64,000 nt of DNA from Pseudomonas shirazensis (GCF_014268785.2 NZ_JABWRD020000004.1:62001-126000), one strand, 5' to 3'; shown: positions 1 through 8,948, counted from the stretch's first letter. Numbers and translations are program-made. Notes: generated by a model not told the origin, from the sequence alone.

Positions 1-30
1 GTAGCAAGCGTCGCCACGCGCTGCGGTAGA

Positions 31-624
31 TCAGAGGCTGAAATCGCCTTCTGCGGCCAGCTCGGCCAGTGGCTTGCGCGGGCTAGGTACTTCACGGGCC
101 TGCAGGCCCTCGGCGAGAGTGGCCTTGTCGCCCAGCTTGCCGATCGCGACCATCGCCTGCAGCTCATAGCCTTCGGGGATCTTCAGTTGTTCGCGGGCCA
201 TCGCCTGGTCAAAGCCGGCCATGCCGTGGGTGTGCCAACCGCTGAGGCTCGCTTGCAGCGCCAGGTGGCCCCAGGCCGAACCGGTATCAAATGCGTGCCA
301 CAATGCTGGCGACTCTTCGCTGGCACCGGGTGCGATAAAGCTGGTCTTGGAAATCACCAGCACCAGCGCCGAGGCGTACTGGGCCCAGCTGCGGTTGAAC
401 GGTACCAGCAGCTCCAGGTAGCGCTGCCAGTTTGGCGTGTCGCGACGGGCATAAAGGAACCGCCACGGCTGCGAGTTGTAGGCCGATGGCGCCCAGCGCG
501 CCGCTTCGAAGAAGCTCAGCAGGGTTTCTTCGCTGATCGGCTCGGGGCTGAATGCGCGGGGCGACCAGCGATTGATGAACTGCTCGTTGATGGCGTAATC
601 GGCAACGCGTGGGTTGGCGCTCAT
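31..624 (-). CDS. Nitroreductase family protein
   Basis: A 197-residue FMN-dependent nitroreductase-fold protein, probably an NAD(P)H oxidoreductase of the cytoplasm; the substrate cannot be read from sequence. Seen directly: an N-terminal RWSPRAF segment, which is the usual phosphate-binding R-x-S-x-R of the family, then WAPSAYNSQPWRF, the FMN-contacting segment, and a C-terminal AIGKLG. I place the start at MSANPRV because an AGGAG lies about six bases before it; an in-frame ATG seven codons further upstream lacks such a site. It is transcribed away from the cysteine-cluster gene on the other strand. Length is normal for the family. Confidence 0.9.
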   Translation of the reverse strand: MSANPRVADYAINEQFINRWSPRAFSPEPISEETLLSFFEAARWAPSAYNSQPWRFLYARRDTPNWQRYLELLVPFNRSWAQYASALVLVISKTSFIAPGASEESPALWHAFDTGSAWGHLALQASLSGWHTHGMAGFDQAMAREQLKIPEGYELQAMVAIGKLGDKATLAEGLQAREVPSPRKPLAELAAEGDFSL

Positions 625-769
625 GACAGCTCCTGCAAGACACAAGGGGAAGCCGGCACGCTACTGCGTCTGGACACCCCTGACAAGCGGTCTGGCTTTG
701 CCCAAGGCCAGGCTCTAGACTGGCGCCGCCGCCTGCTGCGGCCCAAGAACAACTGCGAGAAACCGTGTG

Positions 770-1219
770 ATGATGGCCCAGACTGCGCCCTTCTGGCAGC
801 GCAAGACGCTCGATCAACTCGACCCGCAAGAGTGGGAATCACTCTGCGACGGCTGCGGCATGTGCTGCCTGCAGAAACTCGAGGACGAGGACGACAACAG
901 CGTCTACTACACCCGCATTGCCTGCAAACTGCTCGATCTAAACAGTTGCCAGTGCAGCGACTACCCTAATCGCTTCAAACACGTGCCTGACTGCATCCAG
1001 CTCACCCCGGGCAAGGCCGATCAGTTCAAATGGTTGCCGCCGACCTGTGGCTATCGGCTGGTCAGCGAAGGCAAGGACCTGCCCGCCTGGCATCATCTGG
1101 TCTGTGGCGACCGCAGCCAGGTGCATGAGCAACGTATTTCGCAGTCCGGGCGCATGCTCAGCGAGAACGATGTGGCTGAAGACGATTGGGAAGACCATTT
1201 GATTTTCCGCGCCGGCTGA
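770..1219 (+). CDS. YcgN/UPF0260 cysteine-cluster protein
   Basis: A 149-residue cytoplasmic protein of the YcgN (UPF0260, YkgJ-like) family. Its cysteines are arranged as CDGCGMCC near residue 28, then CQC, and later VPDC and CGYR, a pattern taken in this family as a zinc- or iron-sulfur-binding cluster. The biochemical role is not known to me. Start choice is uncertain among a GTG at 767 and ATGs at 770 and 773, because no strong ribosome site is visible; all give nearly the same protein. The next gene starts 41 bases after its stop on the same strand, so they may be cotranscribed. Confidence 0.9.
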   Translation: MMAQTAPFWQRKTLDQLDPQEWESLCDGCGMCCLQKLEDEDDNSVYYTRIACKLLDLNSCQCSDYPNRFKHVPDCIQLTPGKADQFKWLPPTCGYRLVSEGKDLPAWHHLVCGDRSQVHEQRISQSGRMLSENDVAEDDWEDHLIFRAG

Positions 1220-1260
1220 GCCATGCGGTGACTGGCCTGTGCCGAACAAGGAGTTTGTCT

Positions 1261-2469
1261 ATGCGTTGCACTTTGCTGCTTGTTCTGGCGCTGGCGGCTT
1301 GCTCGCCAGCCTGGGCCAAGAAGGTCGATCTGGATTACCAGGTGCGCCTGCTGCCCAACAGTGGCCAGGCCGAAGTACGCCTGACCCTGGCTGATGGCAG
1401 CGCGGTGCGTAGCCTGGATTTTGCCTTGGGCAAGGCCAATGACTACAGCGGTTTTCAGGCCGATGGCCAGTGGTCACAGCAGGGTGAGCGTGGCGTGTGG
1501 CGCCCGGCTGCGGGCAAGACCAGCCTCAGTTACCGCGTACGGCTCGACAGTGCTGCGTCGGGTGGTGCCTTCGAGAGCCGCATGACCGCGCATTGGGCGG
1601 TGTTCCGTGGCGATCAGTTGGTGCCGCCGGCACGTCTTGATCAACAGGATGGCACCGAGTTGGTAGCGCGCCTGGCAGTCGAGCTGCCGCCGGGCTGGAA
1701 GAGCGTGGAAACGGCCTGGCCGCGGATCGGCCAGCACAAGTTTCGTATCGATGATGTTTCGCGCCTGTTCGATCGGCCGACGGGCTGGATGCTCGCCGGT
1801 AACCTCGGCAGCCGCCGCGCGCGCCTGGGCGAAACCGACGTCACCGTGGCGGCGCCGCAAGGGCAGGGCATGCGCCGGATGGATACGCTGACGTTGCTGA
1901 CGTTCGTCTGGCCTCAGTTGCAAGCGGTGTTCCCGCGCAATCCACCCAAGTTGTTGCTGGTTGGCGCACGCGATCAGATGTGGCGGGGCGTGCGTGGCGA
2001 GCACAACTCATTGTTCATCCACAGCAACCGCGCCTTGATCAGCGAGAACGGCAGCAGCCCACTGCTGCGTGAGCTGGTCCAGCTGTTTGCGCAGATCAAG
2101 GTGCGCGATGACAGCGACTGGATCAGTGAAAGCCTGACTGACTACTACGCCACCGAACTGCTGCGCCGGGCCGGCGGCATCAGTGATGATCGCTATGATG
2201 CCTGGCAGGCACGCCTGCACAAGCAGGGCGCCAAGGTCACTCGGCTGGTGGCCAGGCAGGCTAACGCTGGGCAGATCGCGCGAGGCGTGCAGGTGTTGCA
2301 GGCATTGGATCGGGAGATCCGCCTGCACACCCAGAATAAACGCTCACTGGACGACGTCACCCAGGCGTTGATGCGCATGCCGAGTGTGAATACTGCAGAG
2401 TTCATCCAGATCAGCGAGAGCGTGCTTGGGCGCAGTTCAGACGTGCTTCAGAGCAAATTGCTGCGCTAA
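1261..2469 (+). CDS. Exported M61/M1-like pseudo-peptidase
   Basis: A 402-residue exported protein whose start is set by AAGGAG seven bases before ATG 1261. The first 20 residues form a Sec signal ending near SPAWAKK; the Cys before that site could also be a lipobox-like position, but the match is poor. The N-terminal half is beta-rich. Around residues 270-300 it has RELVQ followed by DWISESLTDYYATELL, which lines up with the HExxH...WxxEGxxxYY core of gluzincin peptidases such as M61. Both zinc histidines are replaced (Arg270 and Gln274) while the glutamates at 271 and 290 remain. I infer a catalytically dead, periplasmic peptidase-fold protein; the family assignment rests on this motif only. 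Confidence 0.7.
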   Translation: MRCTLLLVLALAACSPAWAKKVDLDYQVRLLPNSGQAEVRLTLADGSAVRSLDFALGKANDYSGFQADGQWSQQGERGVWRPAAGKTSLSYRVRLDSAASGGAFESRMTAHWAVFRGDQLVPPARLDQQDGTELVARLAVELPPGWKSVETAWPRIGQHKFRIDDVSRLFDRPTGWMLAGNLGSRRARLGETDVTVAAPQGQGMRRMDTLTLLTFVWPQLQAVFPRNPPKLLLVGARDQMWRGVRGEHNSLFIHSNRALISENGSSPLLRELVQLFAQIKVRDDSDWISESLTDYYATELLRRAGGISDDRYDAWQARLHKQGAKVTRLVARQANAGQIARGVQVLQALDREIRLHTQNKRSLDDVTQALMRMPSVNTAEFIQISESVLGRSSDVLQSKLLR

Positions 2470-2490
2470 CCCTGCGTACAGACGCTTTGC

Positions 2491-2604
2491 GTAGGAGCGG
2501 CCTTGTGTCGCGAAAGGGTCGCATAGCGACCCCAGCGATCTTGCGGTGTGGCATACATCCTGGGGCCGCTGCGCGACCCTTTCGCGACACAAGGCCGCTC
2601 CTAC
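2491..2604. repeat. REP hairpin pair (inverted)
   Basis: Two near-identical REP-type units face each other: GTAGGAGCGGCCTTGTGTCG begins at 2491 and its reverse complement ends at 2604, with a second inverted stretch (GGGTCGC / GCGACCC) inside. This is the arrangement of a Pseudomonas REP pair (REPIN). It sits between the 3' ends of two convergent genes, ten bases from the next stop codon, and could also act as a bidirectional transcription end. Confidence 0.85.
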
Positions 2605-2613
2605 ACAGGCGTG

Positions 2614-2961
2614 TTACAGCTTCGGGGTATGGACGCCGTCGTCACCGGTTACGGTTACGCCGCGGGTAGCAGCGTCGGCACTGGCGCGAAGCACTTCCAG
2701 CTCGGCGGCGCCACGGTCAATGTCACCCTTCAGACGCTGGTATTCCTGACGATGACGCAGCCACCAGGCCTTGGTCGCACAACGGCCCTTGACCCCGCGT
2801 GCCAGCGCCAAGCCGCCAACGGCAACCTGCAGCAGGCCGATCACGCCGCCATGGCGCATACCTTTGCTGATCATCAGGGCGCCACCGGCCAAGGAACTGG
2901 CGCGTTCCCAGCCATGCACGTTCTTTTCCTCGGTATGGGCATTGGAATCTAGATCAAGCAT
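2614..2961 (-). CDS. Small DUF2892/YgaP-like membrane protein
   Basis: A 115-residue protein started at MLDLDSN because GGAGG lies eight bases upstream of ATG 2961. Residues about 17-65 (NVHGWERASSLAGGALMISKG, then GLLQVAVGGLALARGVKGRC) resemble the DUF2892/YgaP-type inner-membrane segment: a helix pair with a glycine-rich turn. The C-terminal 45 residues are charged (RHRQEYQRLKGDIDRGAAELEV) and probably form a cytoplasmic coiled coil. Function is unknown. The gene ends next to the REP pair and is convergent with the gluzincin-like gene. Confidence 0.75.
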   Translation of the reverse strand: MLDLDSNAHTEEKNVHGWERASSLAGGALMISKGMRHGGVIGLLQVAVGGLALARGVKGRCATKAWWLRHRQEYQRLKGDIDRGAAELEVLRASADAATRGVTVTGDDGVHTPKL

Positions 2962-3045
2962 GAGCAAAGCCTCCAGGTAGGTTGGTAAATAACTGACCCT
3001 GGCGGTTGTAGCGCCGTTCATTTCATATGCCCAGCGGCCTGCCTG

Positions 3046-3516
3046 TTACTTGAATTTAGGCCCCGAGCGGGTGTTCAGGCCCTTGGCCAGGCGGTCGTAA
3101 AGCACCACGTTGACGGTTGCCGCAAGGTTCATGCAGCCTTCGGTGGGGATATAGATGGTTTCTTCGCACCAGGCGCGCACGTTCTCGTCGAGGCTGCCGT
3201 CTTCCGGGCCGAAGATATAGATGGCGCGATCAGGGTGGGTGTATTCAGGCAGGGGGCGGGCGCCCTCGACCAACTCCACCGCCACCGGCGTGCAGCCCAG
3301 CGGGATGATGCGTTGCAGGTCGTCGATGCCGATCAGCGGAATGTCGTAATGCACCCGCTTGGTGTCGGTGACGAAATCACGCGCGCGCTCATACCGCTTG
3401 CCGGTGTAGAACACCGAACTGACGCCGTAACAACCCGCAGCGCGCATCACCGAACCGACGTTCTCTGCAGACTTGGGGTTGAACAGGCCGATGCAACTGT
3501 ACCGTTTGTTCGCCAC
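3046..3516 (-). CDS. SpoU/TrmH-type RNA 2'-O-methyltransferase
   Basis: A 156-residue SPOUT-fold methyltransferase predicted to transfer a methyl group from S-adenosylmethionine to a 2'-OH of tRNA or rRNA. The three family motifs are visible: NPKSAENVGSVMRAAGC near residue 13, FGPEDGSL near residue 103, and IPTEGCMNLAATVNVVLYD near residue 122. The usual NLS of motif 3 reads NLA here. There is no extra RNA-binding domain, so it is a minimal catalytic unit. The start is GTG at 3516 with AAGGG upstream. The target nucleotide cannot be told from sequence. Confidence 0.88.
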   Translation of the reverse strand: MANKRYSCIGLFNPKSAENVGSVMRAAGCYGVSSVFYTGKRYERARDFVTDTKRVHYDIPLIGIDDLQRIIPLGCTPVAVELVEGARPLPEYTHPDRAIYIFGPEDGSLDENVRAWCEETIYIPTEGCMNLAATVNVVLYDRLAKGLNTRSGPKFK

Positions 3517-3575
3517 GTGCCGGGGCCCTTCGCAAAAAAAACGCGATTATACGGGGTTGCCCGGCCGCTGTGGGG

Positions 3576-3941
3576 TCAGTCTTTCTTGAGCAGACCGGCC
3601 AGCCCGGCGAACGGGTTGTGGGTAGCCTTGGCGATGCTCGGGGTGGCCGTCGAGCCTTCGCTGAAGTACTGCTGATCGGTGTAGCGCGAGTGCTCGTTGT
3701 CGTGGCAGTACAGGCACAGCAGCTCCCAGTTGGAGCCGTCCTGGGGGTTGTTGTCGTGGTTGTGGTCGCGGTGGTGCACGGTCAGTTCGCTCAGGCGCTT
3801 GCCGGCGAACTCACGGGCGCAGCGGCCGCAGACGTGCGGGTACATCTTCAGGGCCTTGTCGCGGTAGCCCATTTCCTTGTCGCGCTTGGCGTCGGCGATG
3901 ATGCGGTCCAGGCGGGCGGTGGCGGAGAGGGTGGAACTCAT
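3576..3941 (-). CDS. yajD: YajD family HNH nuclease
   Basis: A 121-residue small HNH-domain protein of the YajD type. Zinc-finger and catalytic residues are seen in order: HVCGRCAREF at about residue 36, the core ELTVHHRDHNHDNN near 53-66, and NWELLCLYCHDNEH near 71-84. The basic N-terminus (ARLDRIIADAKRDKEMGYRDKALKMYPH) is typical of the family. Its cellular role has not been established to my knowledge. It lies 59 bases upstream of the methyltransferase gene on the same strand, so the two may be cotranscribed. Confidence 0.9.
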   Translation of the reverse strand: MSSTLSATARLDRIIADAKRDKEMGYRDKALKMYPHVCGRCAREFAGKRLSELTVHHRDHNHDNNPQDGSNWELLCLYCHDNEHSRYTDQQYFSEGSTATPSIAKATHNPFAGLAGLLKKD

Positions 3942-4073
3942 GGTGTGACCTTTCTTGTAATCAGGCTGATGACGGTTATGGCGTTGAGTCTAGCGTGGTT
4001 ACAGGCCAGGCGGACAGGCAAAAACCCGTAGATGGGCGTAGCCTGTAGATGAATTTTCGACAGGAGGTTGCCG

Positions 4074-4352
4074 ATGCTCCACGCGATCCTCAGCGCACTG
4101 ATCCTGCTGGCCGCGCCGCTGGCCGACGCTGCCGGGCAACAGCCACGCATTACTACGCCGGTGCCCGGTGCTCCGGGTACCGCCACGCCCACGCCCTATC
4201 CGCAGATCACCCCGAGCGTGCCACCCAGAGCCTACGACAATCAACCCGGTGGGCCGCTGTTGCCACCGATGCCGCTGCCTAGCCCGCGCCGGGACGAGCC
4301 GCTGCCCGGCTTGCAGCAGGGCGCGCCCAGGCCGCAGGGCAAAGACGACTAG
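4074..4352 (+). CDS. Small exported proline-rich protein
   Basis: A 92-residue protein with an N-terminal signal sequence (MLHAILSALILLAAPLADAAG, the first 19-20 residues) and then a short low-complexity mature part rich in Pro, Gly and Thr. I chose ATG 4074 because CAGGAGG ends six bases before it; the upstream TTG at 4068 is too close to that site. No domain is recognised. Being disordered and proline-rich, the mature part may be periplasmic or cell-wall associated, but this is inference. Its stop overlaps the 3' end of the convergent cyclic-nucleotide-binding gene by four bases. Confidence 0.7.
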   Translation: MLHAILSALILLAAPLADAAGQQPRITTPVPGAPGTATPTPYPQITPSVPPRAYDNQPGGPLLPPMPLPSPRRDEPLPGLQQGAPRPQGKDD

Positions 4353-4816
4353 ACCTGCGCCAGGCGCTGGCCGTCCTGCATGCGCAGGCGTTTGGACAGC
4401 GCCACGGCCAGTGCGCGAATGATCCGCGCAGCGATGCGCGGCGCTTCGTTGAGCATCTTCTCCAGCGAATCCTTGCCTAGGGTCAGCAGCTGGCATTCGC
4501 TGGCGGCCACGCAACTGGCTGAGCGCCGCTCGCCGTCGAGCACCGCCATTTCGCCAAAGGCGCCACGGCGCAATACGGCGATTTCGACGGCCTGGCCACT
4601 GCTGTCGGTCTTGCGCACCGAAACCTGGCCGCGGTGCAGAATGCACATGAAGGTGCCGGCGTCGCCCTCGGCAAAGATAGTCTCGCCGGCGCTCATGTTG
4701 CTCAGGCTGAAATACCCGGCAGCGACAGCAAATTCGCTGGCCTGCAAGGTGTCGAACAGGCCGCAATCCATGAGCATGTCGCGGATTTCGGCGTTGAGGT
4801 GAGAATGGTCGGACAT
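4349..4816 (-). CDS. Cyclic nucleotide-binding domain protein
   Basis: A 155-residue protein that consists almost entirely of one cNMP-binding (CRP-like) beta-roll. Seen: ETIFAEGDAGTFMCILHRGQVSV, a turn with GDAG, and the phosphate-binding cassette RRGAFGEMAVLDGERRSASCVA, which keeps the FGE and RRSAS elements of real nucleotide binders. There is no DNA-binding helix-turn-helix and no effector domain, so it is not a CRP-type activator on its own. The start MSDHSH at 4816 has only a weak AGAAG upstream. A cytoplasmic nucleotide-sensing adaptor is plausible; partner unknown. Confidence 0.85.
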   Translation of the reverse strand: MSDHSHLNAEIRDMLMDCGLFDTLQASEFAVAAGYFSLSNMSAGETIFAEGDAGTFMCILHRGQVSVRKTDSSGQAVEIAVLRRGAFGEMAVLDGERRSASCVAASECQLLTLGKDSLEKMLNEAPRIAARIIRALAVALSKRLRMQDGQRLAQV

Positions 4817-4907
4817 GGTCTGGTCTTCTGCGCTTGGCGTGGCCGCGTTGATCACGCGGCCACGCAAGATTGTTCACGGTTGTGCATAGGACAACAGAAA
4901 AGCCGGT

Positions 4908-6947
4908 TTACACCACGCCCAGCTCATTGAGAACGAACGCATATTCCAGCGCCACATCGCGCAGCCCCTGATAGCGGCCGCTCATGCCACCATGGCCTGC
5001 ACCCATCTCGGTCTTGAGCAGCAGCAGGTTGTTATCGGTCTTGAGCGTGCGCAGGCGTGCTACCCACTTGGCTGCTTCCCAATACTGCACACGGCTGTCG
5101 TTGTAGCCGGCCACTACCAGCATAGCCGGGTAGGCCTGAGCCTTGACGTTTTCATAGGGCGCGTAAGCCTTGATCCTTGCATGCGCCTCGGGTTCTTCAG
5201 GGTTGCCCCACTCGTCGTACTCGGTCACGGTCAGCGGCAGTTCAGGGTCGAGCATGGTGTTGAGCACATCGACGAACGGCACCTCGGCAATCGCGCAGCG
5301 GAACAGCTGCGGGCGCAGGTTGAGCACCGCGCCGATCAGCAATCCACCGGCGCTGCCGCCGCTGATCGCCAGTTGTTCCGGGCGGCTGACACCGGTTGCG
5401 ATCAGGTGCTCGGCGCAGGCGATGAAGTCGTCGAAGGTGTTCTGTTTGTGCTCTTGCTTGCCGGCGCGGTACCAGGCCTCACCCAGCTCGCCACCGCCGC
5501 GCACATGGGCAATGGCAAAGGCCACGCCGCGCTCGAGCAGGCTTAGCCGCGCATGGGAGAACCACGGGTCGAGGCTCTCGCCATAAGCGCCATAGCCATA
5601 GAGGTAGAGCGGCACCATCTTGCCGACGTCGTCGCGGCGGCGTACCAGGCTGATCGGCACTTGGGTGCCGTCGTTGGCGGTGGCCCACAGGCGTTCGCTG
5701 ACGTAGGCGTCGGCGTCAAAGGCACCGAGCACCGGGGTCTGCTTGAGCACTGTCTGCGCACCGCTGGCCAGCTCCAACTGGCGCACCTGCGCCGGGCGAT
5801 TGAGCGCCTCGTAGCGCAGGCGGATACGCGTGCTGGCAAATTCCAGGCTGTCTTGCACATACAGGCTGTAGGCCGCATCCGGCAGCTCGACACGATAGGG
5901 CGCCAGGCCTTGCGGGCGTACTTCAATGATGGGCAGGCCGCCTTCACGCAGGCTCAGCGCCAAGGCCCTGGCATTCAGGCTGAGGCCTTCGAGCATTATG
6001 TTGTCGCGGTGGGCTACCAGCACCTGCCACTGTGCACGGCTGGGCACTGCCGCAGAGGGCGCCTGATACAGGGCGAAGTTGATGCCGTCCTGGTTGCTGC
6101 GGATAAACCAGCGCCAGTCGCCATCGAGCTGGCCGTGATCGGGGAAGTATTCATGACCTTCTTCGCGTGCAGCCAGGCAGGTGAACTCGGCCAACGGCGT
6201 CTCCGCATCCAGCACCCAGGCTTCGCTGGTGGTCTTGCTGTTGAGCAGCAGGATCAGCTGGCGCTCGGAGCTGGCTCGGTAGCAGTGCAGAAAGAAACGC
6301 CCGTCGTCTTCTTCGAACACCGTATGCGCATCAGCCTCGCCCAGGCTGAACCGGCGCAGGCGGCAGGGGCGATGGGTGTCGTCGAGTTCGGCGAAGAACA
6401 GCGTGCGGCTGTCGTTGGCCCAGGTCATGCTGCCGTCGCAGTCCTCGAAGGGCAGGGTGGTGATGGCGCCAGTGGCCAGGTCCTTGACATACAGCGTGTA
6501 GGTTTCTTCGCCATTGGTGTCGAGACTGTAGGCCAGCAGCTGGTGGTCGGGGCTTACATTGAACGCGCCGAGCGACAGGAAGCCGCCGGCCGCCAGCTCG
6601 TTCGGGTCAAGCAAAAGCTGTTCGGCGCTGGCGTCGACGGTGTTGGAATCATCTGCCGGGCGTGGGCAGCGGTAGTGGCGCGGGTACTCATCACCAGCAG
6701 TGGTGCGGGTGTAGTACAGCCATGGCCCCCACGGCGAGGGCAGCGACAGGTCGGTTTCCAGAATGCGCCCTTTGATTTCCTCGAACAGCTGCTCGCGCAA
6801 CGGCGCCTGATCGGCCAGGCAGGCCTCCTGATAAGCGTTTTCGGCCTGCAGGTAGGCGAGCACTTCGGCGCTGTCGCGCTGCTGCAGCCAGGCGTAAGGG
6901 TCGTTACCGGGGGCTTGCTGGGCGATCGGGGCAGTAATAGCGGGCAT
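4908..6947 (-). CDS. ptrB: Oligopeptidase B (S9A serine peptidase)
   Basis: A 679-residue cytoplasmic oligopeptidase that cleaves short peptides after Arg or Lys. The N-terminal half is the beta-propeller gate, the C-terminal third the alpha/beta-hydrolase domain. The catalytic triad is visible: Ser532 in SGGSAGG, Asp617 in GYNDSRV and His652 in GAGHGG. These positions coincide with the triad of E. coli protease II as I know it, which supports the start at MPAITAPIAQ (6947) rather than the open frame 15 codons further up. The gene is divergent from the membrane-protein gene at 7072 across a 124-base gap. Confidence 0.95.
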   Translation of the reverse strand: MPAITAPIAQQAPGNDPYAWLQQRDSAEVLAYLQAENAYQEACLADQAPLREQLFEEIKGRILETDLSLPSPWGPWLYYTRTTAGDEYPRHYRCPRPADDSNTVDASAEQLLLDPNELAAGGFLSLGAFNVSPDHQLLAYSLDTNGEETYTLYVKDLATGAITTLPFEDCDGSMTWANDSRTLFFAELDDTHRPCRLRRFSLGEADAHTVFEEDDGRFFLHCYRASSERQLILLLNSKTTSEAWVLDAETPLAEFTCLAAREEGHEYFPDHGQLDGDWRWFIRSNQDGINFALYQAPSAAVPSRAQWQVLVAHRDNIMLEGLSLNARALALSLREGGLPIIEVRPQGLAPYRVELPDAAYSLYVQDSLEFASTRIRLRYEALNRPAQVRQLELASGAQTVLKQTPVLGAFDADAYVSERLWATANDGTQVPISLVRRRDDVGKMVPLYLYGYGAYGESLDPWFSHARLSLLERGVAFAIAHVRGGGELGEAWYRAGKQEHKQNTFDDFIACAEHLIATGVSRPEQLAISGGSAGGLLIGAVLNLRPQLFRCAIAEVPFVDVLNTMLDPELPLTVTEYDEWGNPEEPEAHARIKAYAPYENVKAQAYPAMLVVAGYNDSRVQYWEAAKWVARLRTLKTDNNLLLLKTEMGAGHGGMSGRYQGLRDVALEYAFVLNELGVV

Positions 6948-7071
6948 GTATGGTCTCTGGCGAAAGCGAATAGGGCTGGGCGACAGTGGCACCGGTGATC
7001 ACGGGCAGACAGGCGCCTGTGCCTAAAAGTGTTTATCATAGGCATCTCTTCGCCTGGCTTGCACGAACACC

Positions 7072-7569
7072 ATGACCGAGAACGACTATACCCTTGCCTG
7101 GGGCCTGTATGCGGTGGCCGCCATCGGCTGCCTGCTGGTGACCTTCAAGCTGACTGGCTGGATGTGGCGCTGGCTGCGCGAACCGCTGCGGGTGCTGGTT
7201 GCGGTGCTGCTGCTGACGCCGACGATTGTCGACCCGGTCAAGGAAAGCTTCGCCCCGGCCATTGCCATCAGCGCGCTGGATATCGCCTTCAAGGTTGGCA
7301 ACAACGCCTGGCGCGCGGCGTCCGATCTGGCCATGTACGGCATGATCGCCTTTGCTTTGTATCTGTTGTTCGTGCTGTTGCGCTGGCCGCTGGAAAAACG
7401 CGCCCGTGAGCGCCGCGAGCAAGCCGATGCAGCTGCCAAGCGGCAAGCCGCAGAAGACAGCGAAGTGCTGGTCGAGGCGCCGGTTACCGCCGATCGCCAC
7501 GACCGTTACCGCAATGATCCGCCGGCACCGGCCGCGCCTGGCCGTGGCCGGGTCGAGCCACGTCTCTGA
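7072..7569 (+). CDS. Uncharacterised inner-membrane protein before yafJ
   Basis: A 165-residue protein with three likely membrane helices: residues about 8-28 (LAWGLYAVAAIGCLLVTFKL), 40-53 (VLVAVLLLTPTIVD) and 88-104 (MYGMIAFALYLLFVLLRWPL). They are followed by a long charged cytoplasmic tail rich in Arg, Glu and Ala that ends in a Pro-rich stretch. I do not recognise a named domain. It lies 15 bases upstream of the amidotransferase gene and heads the same-strand run that leads to pxpABC, so it is probably part of that transcript. Function unknown. Confidence 0.8.
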   Translation: MTENDYTLAWGLYAVAAIGCLLVTFKLTGWMWRWLREPLRVLVAVLLLTPTIVDPVKESFAPAIAISALDIAFKVGNNAWRAASDLAMYGMIAFALYLLFVLLRWPLEKRARERREQADAAAKRQAAEDSEVLVEAPVTADRHDRYRNDPPAPAAPGRGRVEPRL

Positions 7570-7584
7570 GGGGAGCTGCAAGGC

Positions 7585-8358
7585 ATGTGCGAACTGCTCG
7601 GCATGAGCGCCAACGTCCCCACTGATATCGTTTTCAGTTTTTCCGGGCTGATGCAGCGCGGCGGCCGCACCGGGCCGCACCGCGATGGCTGGGGCATCGG
7701 CTTTTACGAAGGGCGCGGCCTGCGCGTGTTTCAGGACCCGGCAGCGAGCAGCGAGTCGGAAGTCGCCAAGCTGGTGCAGCGCTACCCGATCAAGAGCGAA
7801 GTGGTGATCGGCCACATCCGCCAGGCCAACGTCGGCAAGGTCTGCCTGAGCAACACCCACCCGTTCGTGCGTGAGTTGTGGGGGCATAATTGGTGCTTCG
7901 CCCACAACGGCCAGCTGCCGCAGTTCAGCGGTCAGCGCACCTTCTACCGGCCGGTCGGTGATACCGACAGCGAAGCGGCCTTCTGCGACCTGCTCAACCG
8001 CGTGCGCGATGCCTTCCCCGAGCCGGTCGAGGTCGAGCAACTGCTGCCGGTGCTGGTCGAGGCCTGCGCCGAGCACCGCAGCAAGGGCGTGTTCAACTGC
8101 CTGCTGAGCAACGGCGACTGGCTGTTCTGCTTCTGCTCGACCAAGCTGGTGCACATTACCCGCCGCGCGCCGTTTGGCCCGGCCCGGCTCAAGGACGTCG
8201 ACATGATCGTCGACTTCCAGGCCGAAACCACGCCCAATGATGTGGTCACGGTGATCGCCACCGAGGCCTTGACCGAGAACGAAACCTGGAACCGCTACGA
8301 GCCCGGACAATGGGCCTTGTGGCGGCATGGCGAATGTATCGCCCACGGGCAAAGCTAA
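7585..8358 (+). CDS. yafJ: YafJ class II glutamine amidotransferase
   Basis: A 257-residue Ntn-hydrolase of the YafJ (GATase II) family. The protein begins MCELLGMSAN, so after loss of Met the nucleophile Cys is N-terminal, as this family requires. Further family features are HRDGWGIGFYEGRG near residue 33, the glutamine-site arginine segment IGHIRQANVG near residue 75, and FAHNGQLPQFS near residue 106. No synthase domain is fused, so ammonia produced from glutamine must be passed to a partner or the enzyme deamidates another gamma-glutamyl substrate. GGAG lies upstream of the start. Its place just before DUF2937 and pxpABC suggests a link to glutamate or 5-oxoproline metabolism, which is inference. 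Confidence 0.93.
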   Translation: MCELLGMSANVPTDIVFSFSGLMQRGGRTGPHRDGWGIGFYEGRGLRVFQDPAASSESEVAKLVQRYPIKSEVVIGHIRQANVGKVCLSNTHPFVRELWGHNWCFAHNGQLPQFSGQRTFYRPVGDTDSEAAFCDLLNRVRDAFPEPVEVEQLLPVLVEACAEHRSKGVFNCLLSNGDWLFCFCSTKLVHITRRAPFGPARLKDVDMIVDFQAETTPNDVVTVIATEALTENETWNRYEPGQWALWRHGECIAHGQS

Positions 8359-8367
8359 GGACGCGGC

Positions 8368-8889
8368 ATGTTCAGAAGTTATCTGCGGTTGCTGTTGTTC
8401 ACCTGCGGCCTGCTGGCGGGCATTCAGGTCCCCGGCCTGGTCAAGGATTACGGCCAGCGCGTCGAGGCCCGTGTGCTCGAGTCGCGCGAGGCCTTGTCCG
8501 GCTTCCAGGAAACTGCCCAGCGTTTCTTCAAAGGCGACCTGCAAGCGCTGCTGCAGCATTACCGCACCAGCGAGGATCCGGTATTCATCAGCGATGCCAA
8601 CAGCATCGAGAGCCTGCTGGTCCGCAACCAGTTGCTGGAAAACGAGTGGCAGGCCATGCAGGGCTCGTGGCTGAGCCAGAGCTGGCACGTGCTGGCGCAG
8701 GCTGACCCGCAATTGCGCGAAGAGACCTTGAACAGCTACAGCTACCAGATTCTGCTGGTGCCCGAAGCCATCGGCTGGGGTCTGAGCGCAGGCTTTGTGC
8801 TGGCGTTCGTGGTCGAAAGCGTGCTGGTGCTGCTGGGCTGGGTCATCCTTGGCGGGCGGCGCAAGGTGGTCAAGGAAAGCTGGCGCTAA
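8368..8889 (+). CDS. DUF2937 membrane protein
   Basis: A 173-residue protein of the DUF2937 type. An N-terminal helix (residues about 3-22, [20 protein letters not shown]) and a C-terminal helix (about 133-160, [20 protein letters not shown]) flank a roughly 100-residue, mostly helical periplasmic domain with a [22 protein letters not shown] start. The function of the family is not known. It starts nine bases after yafJ and 59 bases before pxpA, so it is almost certainly in the same operon. Confidence 0.85.
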   Translation: MFRSYLRLLLFTCGLLAGIQVPGLVKDYGQRVEARVLESREALSGFQETAQRFFKGDLQALLQHYRTSEDPVFISDANSIESLLVRNQLLENEWQAMQGSWLSQSWHVLAQADPQLREETLNSYSYQILLVPEAIGWGLSAGFVLAFVVESVLVLLGWVILGGRRKVVKESWR

Positions 8890-8948
8890 GCCGGCTGACC
8901 GCCTCGGCGCCGCCGTACTCTGTTCTAGTCGATTCAGGAGTCCGCCAG

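Noticed and set aside
5553-6998. A 481-codon plus-strand frame inside oligopeptidase B
   Set aside because: Antisense to a gene whose catalytic triad falls at the expected positions; no family resemblance in the shadow.
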